Assembly: GCA_028278025.1 (NCBI GenBank)
Contig: JANQFE010000124.1
Span: forward strand, 1-52,687
Length of the DNA: 52,687 nt
Direction of reading: 5' to 3'
From: Thermodesulfobacteriota bacterium
Lineage (GTDB): Bacteria; Desulfobacterota; WTBG01; CAIYCZ01; CAIRTM01
Below, piece after piece: positions 34,071 to 41,675 of the stretch. Below the pieces are notes generated by a model, which was not told the origin of the DNA, did no database searches, and saw only the letters and a program-made list of their open reading frames with translations. Within the stretch, counting starts at the first letter, position 1; the number at the start of each line of letters is the position of its first letter. A program made the position numbers and the translations under genes.

Positions 34071-34145
34071 TCAATCCCCTGACAAAAATCCTGTAAAGTT
34101 CATGAGCTCTGCTGCTTCTTTGGTGCTATAAAATTTTTTCTGCAT
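34071..34145 (-). CDS. Very short HTH-like remnant or leader peptide
   Basis: A 24-residue frame with a strong AAGGAGA site: MQKKFYSTKEAAELMNFTG, then FLSGD. The first 15 residues look exactly like the start of an excisionase/MerR-like HTH protein, but the frame stops after 24 residues. Either it is a truncated gene or a leader peptide for the primase gene. The next frame continues as another short open stretch. Confidence 0.4.
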   Translation of the reverse strand: MQKKFYSTKEAAELMNFTGFLSGD

Positions 34146-34241
34146 GACAATCTCCTTAAAACGAAACAAATGATAACCAACCCTGTTGTTAAAAAACTTA
34201 ATCCTGTTGTTAAAAAACTTTGTCAATCATTAGCTACCTCC

Positions 34242-34457
34242 TCAATAGTTTTGTTTATTTTTATAAGACGATGCCGTGTTCGTGCAGCTTTTTTTGCCTT
34301 GCCAAATTTTTAACCCCACCTCAAAAGTTTCAAATTTATCTCTCCGGTTACAATCCTCATTTAGGCATGAAAAATAGTACCAACCCTCATCTTTCATAAC
34401 GATCGTGTAACCGCCGCAGCTAGGACAACGCATTTCTTTCAATTGTAATTGAGACAT
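34242..34457 (-). CDS. Zinc-ribbon small protein
   Basis: A 71-residue protein with CPSCG...CLNEDC at residues 10-36, a zinc ribbon like those in phage transcription or replication helpers (FSCLNEDCNRRDKFETFEVG). It is in the early operon and has no close homologue that I can name. A GGGGGCG-like site precedes the start. Confidence 0.65.
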   Translation of the reverse strand: MSQLQLKEMRCPSCGGYTIVMKDEGWYYFSCLNEDCNRRDKFETFEVGLKIWQGKKSCTNTASSYKNKQNY

Positions 34458-34476
34458 TCAACGCCCCCGTTATTCG

Positions 34477-34599
34477 TCAAGCGATTATCGCGTAAACAAC
34501 CGCGCCCCAAAACATAACGCCGAATGAAAACGCGATTGCCAATCCGAATAATTTTGCCGGACGCATTGGGAGTTGAAACACTCCCGGCTTTCTATCCAT
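34477..34599 (-). CDS. Small one-helix membrane protein (40 residues)
   Basis: From ATG 34599 to TGA 34477, with GGAG upstream. Residues 18-39 (FGLAIAFSFGVMFWGAVVYAII) are a strong membrane helix. The gene fits tightly between the zinc-ribbon gene and the 145-residue gene. Function unknown. Confidence 0.65.
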   Translation of the reverse strand: MDRKPGVFQLPMRPAKLFGLAIAFSFGVMFWGAVVYAIIA

Positions 34600-34611
34600 T
34601 GCAAACTCCAT

Positions 34612-35049
34612 CTAACCAACATTTAACATTTTTCTGTTTTTAAGCTCATCTATTACGCGGTTTCCGTTAGGCAATATAAGATGAGACAAAAACGCAGATT
34701 CAAAATCTAACATCCCGATTTCTATTGCCGTAACCTGTCCCTTTACCCAATCCCTCAAAATTGAATAAACCGCTACAGAACCGATCTGTAAAGCCCGCGC
34801 CTCATGTTCTGTTTTTGACCTTTTTACTCGTGGCCCATAAGGATGTGCTTTTAGCCATGCCGCAGCATAGCCTTTTGCACTTATCTTCAAATTGATCGGA
34901 CGGCCCCGGTGTTCAAACTGGATAAATATTTCATCACTTTCGAAATCCTCACCGGTTGCGAATTTAGTACAACCAAAAGAACGTAATATTTTCTGTATGT
35001 CATTTATAGCTCTATCCCCGCTGGTTGCATTTTCATAAGGTAAGTTCAT
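34612..35049 (-). CDS. Early phage protein, unknown
   Basis: A 145-residue protein with helix-rich ends. Features: AINDIQKILRSFGCTKFATGEDFESD, FEHRGRPINLKISAKGYAAAWLKAHPYG and the C-terminal LRDWVKGQVTAIEIG. This is a family common in phages next to PD-(D/E)XK exonuclease-like genes, as here, where it lies 15 bp from the nuclease remnant. No function is established that I know. Confidence 0.65.
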   Translation of the reverse strand: MNLPYENATSGDRAINDIQKILRSFGCTKFATGEDFESDEIFIQFEHRGRPINLKISAKGYAAAWLKAHPYGPRVKRSKTEHEARALQIGSVAVYSILRDWVKGQVTAIEIGMLDFESAFLSHLILPNGNRVIDELKNRKMLNVG

Positions 35050-35064
35050 TCCCCTTTTCCCTTT

Positions 35065-35508
35065 CTAGTTTTGTGAATAACACCGTCCTGACCAATCACA
35101 CATTTTACAAATGTAAAATGTTGGGTCGTTTCGGAATCGCGGCAATAACTCTTCATGCATACACGCTTCAATAATGCGCTTTGCTTTCTCATCCAATAGA
35201 TCAACAAATCTGGAATCATGCGGTATCGACTCCCAATAAATTTCCATATCATCCGCACAAACCGCGCTGAACAAAGCCGGATTTTCAGTTAATCCAAAAT
35301 GCTTTTGATATGTTTGGACCTGGGCGTAATAAACTGGTTGTTCCTTTTTTAATTTGTTTCTCTGCAACGCTTTCCAATATTTCGCGCCCAGGCACGAGCC
35401 GCCCAGATAATCACGCGCCGGTTCCTTTTTTTTCTCTGCAACCAGGACCTCATCGATATAATGATTAATCCGGTCGCTAATCAAACTTTTAGAATTTAGG
35501 TCAATCAT
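35065..35508 (-). pseudogene. PD-(D/E)XK nuclease with catalytic core deleted
   Basis: A 147-residue remnant. The N-terminal 43 residues (DLNSKSLISDRINHYIDEVL, then PARDYLGGSCLGAK) match the start of phage PD-(D/E)XK exonucleases. The C-terminal 100 residues match the end (YYAQVQTYQKHFGL, LDEKAKRIIEAC, YICKMCDWSGRC). The roughly 90-residue middle that should hold the D...ExK catalytic residues is missing; the frame joins LGAK directly to WKALQRNKLKKEQP. It should have no nuclease activity. It could still bind DNA or its partner. Confidence 0.7.
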
Positions 35509-35558
35509 CTTAATTTTGTTCCCTGGAGGGGTTTTTAGCCTCTAAACAGTGCCGACCC

Positions 35559-35822
35559 CTACTCCAACCCCTCGGAAAAAGTTTTAGTTAAAAAAAAGTG
35601 CCTTTTTGAGGGGGTTCTGAGCCTAGAATCGCCTTCTGTATGTTGCTCCTTGGATGTCTTTCCGAAACGAAACGAAAATAACGCGCAATCTTCGATTGTG
35701 CAGTTTCGTATTTCGCTCTCCTGCCAGTTACTGCAATCCAGGCACTTTTGCCGAATAGCCTTGATGGGCGATAGTAGTCTTGTAGTGATTCCCTTTTTTG
35801 TCTTGAAGGTGTGTTTAATCAT
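35559..35822 (-). CDS. Cys-rich phage protein, IRxxCLDC type
   Basis: An 87-residue protein. Motif SPIKAIRQKCLDCSNWQES, then CTIEDCALFSFRFGK, is the well-known phage Cys-rich motif also seen next to methyltransferases and in ninX-like proteins. The four Cys probably bind zinc. The start overlaps the stop of the preceding gene. Exact role unknown, possibly nucleic-acid or anti-restriction related. Confidence 0.7.
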   Translation of the reverse strand: MIKHTFKTKKGITTRLLSPIKAIRQKCLDCSNWQESEIRNCTIEDCALFSFRFGKTSKEQHTEGDSRLRTPSKRHFFLTKTFSEGLE

Positions 35823-36024
35823 TTATCTCCCTCCGCATCCGGTAAAGAGTAGCCTCTATTTCCTGAAGTTTATTTCTGATCTCGTAATAGAAAAAAGTAA
35901 GCCTCGAATCCTCATCCTCGTTATGTTCGTCTAAAATCTCCAACAACTCTTTAATTGGGTTCAGTCCCCATGTTACAATTTCTTCAAGCCCTAACCCATC
36001 GTCCCATTTGATTTGATGTAGCAT
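35815..36024 (-). CDS. Small phage protein, unknown
   Basis: A 69-residue protein from ATG 36024, with a strong AAAGGAGG ribosome site. A longer upstream extension would run through the structured RNA region and is rejected. The sequence (EEIVTWGLNPIKELLEILDEH, then YYEIRNKLQEIEATLYRMRRE) is helical and acidic. It overlaps the downstream gene by eight bases. Confidence 0.65.
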   Translation of the reverse strand: MLHQIKWDDGLGLEEIVTWGLNPIKELLEILDEHNEDEDSRLTFFYYEIRNKLQEIEATLYRMRREIND

Positions 36025-36079
36025 CGCGATACCTCCTTTGATTAGAAAAAATTTATTTGAAGGCTCGCTTTTTAGGCAT

Positions 36080-36163
36080 AAAAAAAGCGGGCCACACATG
36101 GCTGGAAGACCGGTGCACAACGGCGAAAACCGGCAGACCCGGAGGTCTCCATGCATGGCCCGC
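36080..36163 (-). ncRNA. Candidate structured phage RNA or complex terminator
   Basis: A continuous 15-bp stem (36163-36149 with 36101-36087, minus strand GCGGGCC-ATGCATGG with CCATGTG-TGGCCCGC, two wobble pairs) closes a multi-branched loop. It contains a perfect AGACC-TCCG-GGTCT hairpin and a GCCGGT/ACCGGT stem. The minus-strand 3' end is TTTTTTT (36086-36080). This is an intrinsic terminator geometry with far more internal structure than needed. It could be a small RNA or a regulatory leader. Confidence 0.5.
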
Positions 36164-36176
36164 AATCTGTACGAAC

Positions 36177-36302
36177 AAAAAAAACGCCGTACATAAATTG
36201 AAGGCGTTTGCACGCCGTTATGCACAATCTGGCTTCCAGACCAGAATTCACGGATTTTGCCGTGAATAATCTGACCATAAACTGGCGCACAAAATTTGTC
36301 AA
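36177..36302 (-). promoter_or_regulatory. Promoter plus attenuator-like hairpins
   Basis: On the minus strand TTGACA (36297-36302) and TATGGT are separated by exactly 17 bp. The transcript would begin near 36264 and pass an ATTCACGG/CCGTGAAT hairpin and TCTGG/CCAGA. Then segments GGCGT (1), AAACGCC (2) and GGCGTTTTTTTT (3) can pair as 1:2 or 2:3. The 2:3 pairing is an intrinsic terminator. This is the layout of an attenuator or a small-RNA gene. Confidence 0.5.
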
Positions 36303-36330
36303 GTGTTTTTTTCTCCTGTAAAGCTAAAAT

Positions 36331-36546
36331 TCAAACCTCATCATATACGGTAACAATAGTCTTGCCATCGACCAGGACACAAAGGCCAAACGCCCGATAT
36401 ATTACGATCCGATCTCGTCCCGCCGTTTTTTTTCCATGCATCAAAACCGCATTAATAGCCGGGCGCGGTATATATCTTTCCGTTATGCGCTGGTTAGCGT
36501 GTTTGCTGATCTTAAATTTTTGTATACTTTCTAATGACATCATCAC
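36331..36546 (-). CDS. DUF4258-like protein
   Basis: A 71-residue protein reading IQKFKISKHANQRITERYIP, then VYRAFGLCVLVDGKTIVTVYDEV in the C-terminal strand, which is the DUF4258 pattern (His...Arg...Glu, then beta strands ending in a TVY motif). DUF4258 proteins resemble small toxins or RNases such as the RelE/YoeB fold. No adjacent antitoxin is recognised. It overlaps the next gene upstream. Confidence 0.6.
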   Translation of the reverse strand: MMMSLESIQKFKISKHANQRITERYIPRPAINAVLMHGKKTAGRDRIVIYRAFGLCVLVDGKTIVTVYDEV

Positions 36547-36805
36547 TCGCCCCTAGTTCCTGTAGCGTTTCAAGAATGCTTTGCCCGCCTTGCCAGTGTC
36601 GATATTTACGCGGAGCGCGAAACGGAATAATTAACGTTCCGGTTTCATCAATATAGGGCATTGCAAAACCCTCTTGCGGGTCTAACGCTTCAACAATGAC
36701 CTCGCATAAATCTAAAAGCTCGACGGTTGAAAGACTCCGTAATGGCCGGTCCCATAAATTCCGCTCAGATAAAAACTGCCCGATGTTTTTTGTGTCAAGA
36801 TTCAT
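36512..36805 (-). CDS. Early phage protein, unknown
   Basis: About 97 residues from the ATG at 36805, just after the methyltransferase stop; the upstream part of the frame would overlap that gene and is less likely. Sequence LRSLSTVELLDLCEVIVEALD, then GTLIIPFRAPRKYRHWQGGQSIL. Helical N-terminal half, no recognised family. No clear ribosome site. Confidence 0.55.
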   Translation of the reverse strand: MNLDTKNIGQFLSERNLWDRPLRSLSTVELLDLCEVIVEALDPQEGFAMPYIDETGTLIIPFRAPRKYRHWQGGQSILETLQELGASDDVIRKYTKI

Positions 36806-36810
36806 AATTA

Positions 36811-37607
36811 TTAAATAAACGGCAGCCTTAATTGTTTTTGCCTTTTTAAACATGCAGGATTTAACCAGACACACTCGGTTCTAATTACGCTCCCTCGGTT
36901 TGCGTTGGCAACCGTTGTTGTTGAAAATTTTTCCCATTCAGAAAGCATGTCATTATACAGGGCATTGTCATACCCTGATAAAACAACAATCCCCTTCACT
37001 CCTAAAAGAGCTTTTAAAAGATTTTCATGATCTTCGTCAGACATCTCATGCTGATAATATTTTTTGTTTGACCCCATAACACGGGTGCCCCACATATATG
37101 GAGGATCAATGTAAAACAAAGTTTCTTTTGAGTCATACATATCTATAATTTTTAAAGCAGGAAGATTTTCAATAAATACACCTTCAAGACGCTGACAAAA
37201 ACTGCAGGAGTTCCATACTTCCGAAAACAGTCTCTTTTGAACCCGCTTGTTTTTGTCGATCCAGCCGACCCGAATGTCATGTGACCACGAATCAATGTGC
37301 GCCTTGCCCTCTCGACAGGATTGTCCGTTTCTTTATATGATGTTTCATATTCCCGTCTGGAATACGGCGTAACCAATAAAAGATTTTGAAGCTCGGACGA
37401 CATTTTTTTATCCTGGAGCACCGAAAAAAGATTCGATATGTCCCCATCAAGATCATTATAGACTTCTGATTGTGACCGTGTTTTTTGTAATAAAACACCG
37501 GCAGAGCCACCGAATGGCTCAACATAAACCTTGTGCTCAGGGAAAAAACCCATAATCCATTTTGCAAGCCTGAATTTTGCGCCATGATATTTCATTATTG
37601 GTTTCAT
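36811..37607 (-). pseudogene. D12-class adenine methyltransferase, frameshifted
   Basis: The 5' part (37607-37152) has the AdoMet motif EPFGGSAGVLL and the 3' part (37140-36811) has the catalytic IDPPY motif, as in Dam-like N6-adenine methyltransferases. They are in different frames. The shift lies near the A5 run (written strand 37197-37201), where one frame reads ...TPAVFVSVLK and the other CQRLEGVFIENLPALKIIDMY. Inserting one base joins them. The start overlaps the helicase stop by one base. It may be inactive, shifted by programmed slippage, or a sequencing error. The specificity cannot be told. Confidence 0.75.
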
Positions 37608-40180
37608 TAATTAAACATCAATCTTTCAATCCGCTCCTGATTAAAGCGAAACGTCAGATGTGCAGCTGCTTCAATTTTATTCATTGCTTGGATGCTTCCA
37701 AACTTCGCCAGCGTTTCGATTTGCTTATTGCTGGCAGGTTCATTCATCCATCCCGCCGCTTTCTTAGCGGACCTCGATGTTTCATGCTGCCGCATAAAAT
37801 CATCCGCGCTTGAAATTGCGCCGATCCGGTTCGCAATAGTCAGCAGTTCAACATCTTTTTCCTTGCCGCCGATCGCAAACCAGTTTTCACCGTCAGGACT
37901 GCACACGCACACCCATGCAGCAAAACCTGATGCAATGCTGACTTTATCGCTGGGAAACAGAGATATCCAACGAAACGGACTTTTGTTTATTAGGTCGATT
38001 TCGATCAGCCGAATTTCTGCGGCTTCGTCATATTCTCCATATTCATCAAAATCAATGCGGAACTCATAACCGCACAGCGGACATTCCATCACGCACAACG
38101 GAAGTTCAGCGCAGCACTCCGGACACGCTTTTGTTTTGGCTGACCCCTCTTTGCTTTCCTTCGATGGACGCAGATTAACGTCCACATCAAGATCGCCATG
38201 AGTGAGCAGCGAAATTCCGAAATCCAAAACTTTACAATCCCGTTTGATAACGCCGGGATATCTGCGCGGGTCGATTTTTCGCAATGACCTGCCAACCATT
38301 TGCACTACAGTAGACTTATGGCTAGATGTGCGTAACAACAAAACACAAGAGCAAATTTGACAATCCCATCCCTCAGTCAAAACCATTGGATTCGTTAAAA
38401 CCTGAATCTCTCCACGGTCAAACGCGGCCAAGATCGCACGCCGTTCTCTCATCGGCAACACGCCATTGATCGTTTCTGAAACAATGCCGTGATCGCGAAA
38501 CGCATCGCGCACATCTTCGGCGTGTTTGATTGTGGCGCAAAAAGCCACGCTTGGCCGCCCCTGGGCCGTTTCCTGCCACTTTTCAACGATCTGGTTGTTG
38601 TGAATAGTCGTGTTTTGGATCGCTTCGACTTCCATCATGTCGTAATCGTTGGCAGTTTTCCGGACGCGGGAAAGCTTATGCTGAGTTCCGATATCAACAA
38701 CCATGGCACGCGGCGGGACCAAATGCCCGGTTTTGATTAATTGCACTGTTGAAATTATGTCCGCGACATTATCGAAAGTATCGAGCAATCCCTTGTTGTC
38801 GGCCCGTTCCGGTGTAGCAGTAACGCCGAGTATCTTTACCAATGGATTAAGAGACCGCGCCCTGGTAATGATTTTTTGATAAGAGTTGGCCGCGACATGA
38901 TGGCAGTTATGAACTACTATCCCGTTTGCGACATAGGTATGATAGTCTTCAACCTCAAGATTGTAGACGTAATTATCTTGCAGCATTTTTCCGGGTTTTC
39001 CAAAACCTGTTTGTTTTTGAATCTCAATATTGTCCACCCTCTCCCAATCAAAAAAGCTTCCTTTTTCGTATCTCTTGATTGTTCTATTAATGTTCTGTGA
39101 GAATTTCCGTCTAATTCGATCCCAAATTTCAAATCCGAAAAAGCTAAATCTATCTTGTAGCAAGTTGGAAGCTTCTTTTTTCTGGCCCCTGTGCCTGTAC
39201 GTACAACAAATTCTGTTGAAGCTTCCGGAAAATAATTTAATAATATTTTTTGCGGGATTGTTAATCCGGTTCCATTTCCACCCCGAATTTTTGGTTTGTA
39301 TTCTCTTTCTTTTAACGTTTTTGAAACTTTCTTCCTGGTTTCTTCGTTTTTCATCGGATTGTTTTTTTTCATCCTGGCGGAAGCATACTTGCGATTTGTA
39401 GCTGACATTGTTTTTGAAGATATTTTTGAACGATATTCTTTTGAACAAGTTTTGCCGCAATAAAGTCTTCCATATCTTCTGTATTGATCCAGTCTTGCCT
39501 TTGTTTTTATTAGTGTTGGTTTTTGACAATTTGCGCACAATACTTCGCTGTCTTTGGTCAACATATAATAGGTCTCCTTTCTTGATGCATACGGCCCTGC
39601 GCCACCCCTGAGATGTTAATAGTGGATGATTAGGAGTACATACAAGCGAAAAACCCTTCACCTGTATACGGATAAATATTCCATCGTATTTCCTTTTAAA
39701 TATGTGGGTTACTTTTTTTGATTTAAAAATTTGCTTCTCATCATCATAAGCCAATATGTGATCGCCAATAGATATTGTTTCAATAGGTTTCCCATCAACA
39801 AGAGTTCCCGCTGGAAAACATTCATCGAAAACTAATAAATCAAGCTCAGGCATGTCCATAAGATTTTCGTCCCGCCCCAAAGTCTGAACCATTGAAAATG
39901 TCACCTTGCCGCGCCAACTCTTTTTTGCTGCGGTATAAAATGAAATTGGAATATTAGGATTAACACTTTGAAACGTTGCGCTGTTCTGATTCGTCAGTTC
40001 GTCACGATGCGCAATGATCGCCGCTCGCTTACCGTTCCTGCCGACTTGCTTTCCTGTGATAGCCGATAACATTACGGTTTTGCCGGTTCCGGTCGCGCTT
40101 ACCAAAAGTGTATTGTTGTGTTTTTTAAGGGCTTGTTGACACTTGTCGACAACTCGTTGTTGATATGGACGAAGGATCAT
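37607..40180 (-). CDS. SF2 DEAD/DEAH-type helicase interrupted by an intein
   Basis: About 857 residues from ATG 40180 (the frame can start earlier at TTG 40186). Q-motif-like RPYQQRVVDK, Walker A SATGTGKT and the LLVFDE (DEAH-type motif II) precede the intein. After the intein comes CHHVAANSY, then GVTATPER, TNPMVLTEGWDC and QMVGRSLRKIDP (motifs III, V and VI). The mature extein motif II reads DECH, so the intein interrupts the catalytic motif. A four-Cys zinc ribbon follows at about CPECC...CPLCG. Spliced length would be about 552 residues. Probable phage recombination or replication helicase. Confidence 0.9.
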   Translation of the reverse strand: MILRPYQQRVVDKCQQALKKHNNTLLVSATGTGKTVMLSAITGKQVGRNGKRAAIIAHRDELTNQNSATFQSVNPNIPISFYTAAKKSWRGKVTFSMVQTLGRDENLMDMPELDLLVFDECFPAGTLVDGKPIETISIGDHILAYDDEKQIFKSKKVTHIFKRKYDGIFIRIQVKGFSLVCTPNHPLLTSQGWRRAVCIKKGDLLYVDQRQRSIVRKLSKTNTNKNKGKTGSIQKIWKTLLRQNLFKRISFKNIFKNNVSYKSQVCFRQDEKKQSDEKRRNQEESFKNVKRKRIQTKNSGWKWNRINNPAKNIIKLFSGSFNRICCTYRHRGQKKEASNLLQDRFSFFGFEIWDRIRRKFSQNINRTIKRYEKGSFFDWERVDNIEIQKQTGFGKPGKMLQDNYVYNLEVEDYHTYVANGIVVHNCHHVAANSYQKIITRARSLNPLVKILGVTATPERADNKGLLDTFDNVADIISTVQLIKTGHLVPPRAMVVDIGTQHKLSRVRKTANDYDMMEVEAIQNTTIHNNQIVEKWQETAQGRPSVAFCATIKHAEDVRDAFRDHGIVSETINGVLPMRERRAILAAFDRGEIQVLTNPMVLTEGWDCQICSCVLLLRTSSHKSTVVQMVGRSLRKIDPRRYPGVIKRDCKVLDFGISLLTHGDLDVDVNLRPSKESKEGSAKTKACPECCAELPLCVMECPLCGYEFRIDFDEYGEYDEAAEIRLIEIDLINKSPFRWISLFPSDKVSIASGFAAWVCVCSPDGENWFAIGGKEKDVELLTIANRIGAISSADDFMRQHETSRSAKKAAGWMNEPASNKQIETLAKFGSIQAMNKIEAAAHLTFRFNQERIERLMFN
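38906..39820 (-). other. Intein in helicase motif II (305 residues)
   Basis: The intein begins at Cys (codon TGT 39818-39820) after FDE and ends VVHN (38906-38908) before Cys-His-His. Block A is CFPAGTLV, block B is SLVCTPNHPLL, and block F/G is VYNLEVEDYHTYVANGIVVHN split as YNLEVEDYHTYVANG and IVVHN. All residues for class-1 splicing are present: Cys1, TxxH, penultimate His, Asn305, +1 Cys. The intein frame stays open across the central 170 residues, but those look like meaningless Lys/Arg-rich translation because a separate gene is read there in another frame. Confidence 0.9.
38917..39564 (-). CDS. Homing endonuclease nested in the intein, other frame
   Basis: A 215-residue protein out of frame with the surrounding intein. 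A clear AAAGGAG site (39574-39580) stands nine bases before its ATG. Residues 10-45 have CxxC...CxxxC zinc-finger-like pairs, 66-90 a NUMOD3-like segment (MKKNNPMKNEETRKKV), and 135-185 a Vsr/EDxHD nuclease core (KIDLAF...FGIELDGNSH with Asp139, Glu150, Asp152, His156, then GWTILRF). It spans intein residues 86 to 301, so it overlaps the splicing block F codons. It probably cuts intein-free helicase alleles. Related endonucleases occur in published fractured-gene split inteins. Confidence 0.85.
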   Translation of the reverse strand: MLTKDSEVLCANCQKPTLIKTKARLDQYRRYGRLYCGKTCSKEYRSKISSKTMSATNRKYASARMKKNNPMKNEETRKKVSKTLKEREYKPKIRGGNGTGLTIPQKILLNYFPEASTEFVVRTGTGARKKKLPTCYKIDLAFSDLKFGIELDGNSHRTLIEQSRDTKKEAFLIGRGWTILRFKNKQVLENPEKCCKIITSTILRLKTIIPMSQTG

Positions 40181-40192
40181 AAACAACTAACC

Positions 40193-40789
40193 TCAATCCT
40201 TGTTATTTTCTATTTTCGTTAGCATCGTCTCGCACCACAGCAGAAAGCTTTCATCACTCTTTCCGTTTTTGAAATTTCGACGGTAGTAACTACGCAAACG
40301 TCTAAATTCTGTCAAATCTTGCTTTTCATTCATAAATATTCCCTCCGCATCCGACAAAGCTGCGTCGAGAAGCTTTCTACAATGCGTCTCTAATTTTTCA
40401 ACTGCATCGAGAAGTTTTCTGTAATCATAAAACCATGACGTAATCATATAACGCATCAGACCTGTTGCTTCGCCTTTTGCGTAAAGCCCAAACACAACAG
40501 TTTTGGTACTCCATGCCGCCCCTATCTCGGCCCATGCATCGGTTCCCGATGGACCAATATAGATAACTAAGTCTGACTTAGTCGCACCATCAGTGTCGAA
40601 ACGAAACTTTTTTTGTCCATCCTTTGACACTATCCATTCGTCTACATCGAATTTAAAGTTGTTGCGATCCTGTGTTCTAACAGCATTCTCAACAAAGGAA
40701 ATAACTTTATGCCCCTTTCCCCTTAAAATATCTGTCAACATCTCTACTGCATGCTGATTTTTCCATGATGAAGCTATATATATTTGCAT
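40193..40789 (-). CDS. Nucleoside 2-deoxyribosyltransferase-like protein
   Basis: 198 residues from ATG 40789, chosen for the AGGAG upstream. The N-terminal 110 residues (MQIYIASSWKNQHAVEMLTDIL, then DLVIYIGPSGTDAWAEIGAAWS) follow the deoxyribosyltransferase/TIR-like nucleotide-binding pattern, with GxxGTDAWAE(I)G as the active-site loop including the catalytic Glu. The C-terminal half is helical and unknown. Phage members of this group may modify nucleotides or counter defence signals. The start follows closely the preceding small membrane gene stop. Confidence 0.7.
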   Translation of the reverse strand: MQIYIASSWKNQHAVEMLTDILRGKGHKVISFVENAVRTQDRNNFKFDVDEWIVSKDGQKKFRFDTDGATKSDLVIYIGPSGTDAWAEIGAAWSTKTVVFGLYAKGEATGLMRYMITSWFYDYRKLLDAVEKLETHCRKLLDAALSDAEGIFMNEKQDLTEFRRLRSYYRRNFKNGKSDESFLLWCETMLTKIENNKD

Positions 40790-40794
40790 GTTTA

Positions 40795-41004
40795 TTACTC
40801 CTGTTTTCTCAATATTCCTTTTGCAGTTACAATTTGCCATTCAGTGTGATTGTTCGGTTCCTGCAGGATCGCGCGGGCTTGCGCCCGCACGTTTGCATTC
40901 TGCCGGATATCAGCCTCGCCATGATTAACAATCCGGAAAGCAACCCAGCACAGAAACACGAAAATCAAAATCGCAATAATCAACGACAGTTCATTTTTAA
41001 ACAT
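40795..41004 (-). CDS. Small single-helix membrane protein
   Basis: A 69-residue protein with one membrane helix at residues 7-26 (LSIIIAILIFVFLCWVAF-like) and a soluble tail (NANVRAQARAILQEPNNHT). It lies between the SSB-like and the deoxyribosyltransferase-like genes on the same operon. Function unknown. Confidence 0.65.
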   Translation of the reverse strand: MFKNELSLIIAILIFVFLCWVAFRIVNHGEADIRQNANVRAQARAILQEPNNHTEWQIVTAKGILRKQE

Positions 41005-41018
41005 AGCTCAAGCCCTCG

Positions 41019-41675
41019 CTATCGCGCCCATGCCGGAACGTTTTTGTCATCAATCGGCGGCGGTTCAGGTTGTTGTGTTTGTGATTGCGTCCATGGATTG
41101 TCAGATACATTTTGCTGTTGACCCGGCTGCCCCTGCGGGATTTCAGGAATCGGGTTGTCAGTGATGATCTCTCCGGATTTCTTTGATTTTGCATATTCCG
41201 GCTTGTCCGGCGTGATGGCCTTGGTGATGTTGTTGTTAATATACTGATCGCCAGCTTTCGGCGGAACGATGCCGACCTGAATAGGAAATTCAAGCCCCTG
41301 TAAATCGCTCCAATCGTTGAGCGTTCGACCATTAGTAGCTGCCGGACTTGAATCGTTGGGGTCAATTCCGCGAGCCGCTTCAAGTGCCGCGCGAAAAAAC
41401 GCCATACTGATATTCACGGCTTTTTCCGACCCGGTCACAACACGGTTGTCCCAGATTTTATTGCCGGAAAAGCTCGGCGATATAACTTCATACTCGCAAT
41501 CAAAATAATGATTGTTTGCATTTGAAGCGGAAACGGTCATGAGCGGGTGCTTGTCGCTTTTCTTTCTCTTGCCGGATGCTTCACGGATATTCAGCCTTAC
41601 CCAAACAACCGACTTTGGCGGGATCGCCCCCGCCATTTCTTTTTGCTCTGGCGCATTGTTCAAATTTACACTCAT
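41019..41675 (-). CDS. SSB-like (DUF669-type) protein
   Basis: A 218-residue protein beginning with an OB-fold-like region (GAIPPKSVVWVRLNIREASGKR, then YFDCEYEVISPSFSGNKIWDN) and ending in a Pro/Gln-rich acidic tail (QPEPPPIDDKNVPAWAR). It is translationally coupled (ATGA overlap) to the Sak4-like ATPase, the usual partnership of a single-strand-binding protein and an annealing ATPase in phages. It probably binds ssDNA during recombination. Confidence 0.75.
   Translation of the reverse strand: MSVNLNNAPEQKEMAGAIPPKSVVWVRLNIREASGKRKKSDKHPLMTVSASNANNHYFDCEYEVISPSFSGNKIWDNRVVTGSEKAVNISMAFFRAALEAARGIDPNDSSPAATNGRTLNDWSDLQGLEFPIQVGIVPPKAGDQYINNNITKAITPDKPEYAKSKKSGEIITDNPIPEIPQGQPGQQQNVSDNPWTQSQTQQPEPPPIDDKNVPAWAR

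Noticed and set aside
36072..36302. Long reverse-strand frames across the structured RNA
   Set aside because: They lack ribosome sites and cross terminator-like hairpins; composition looks non-coding.
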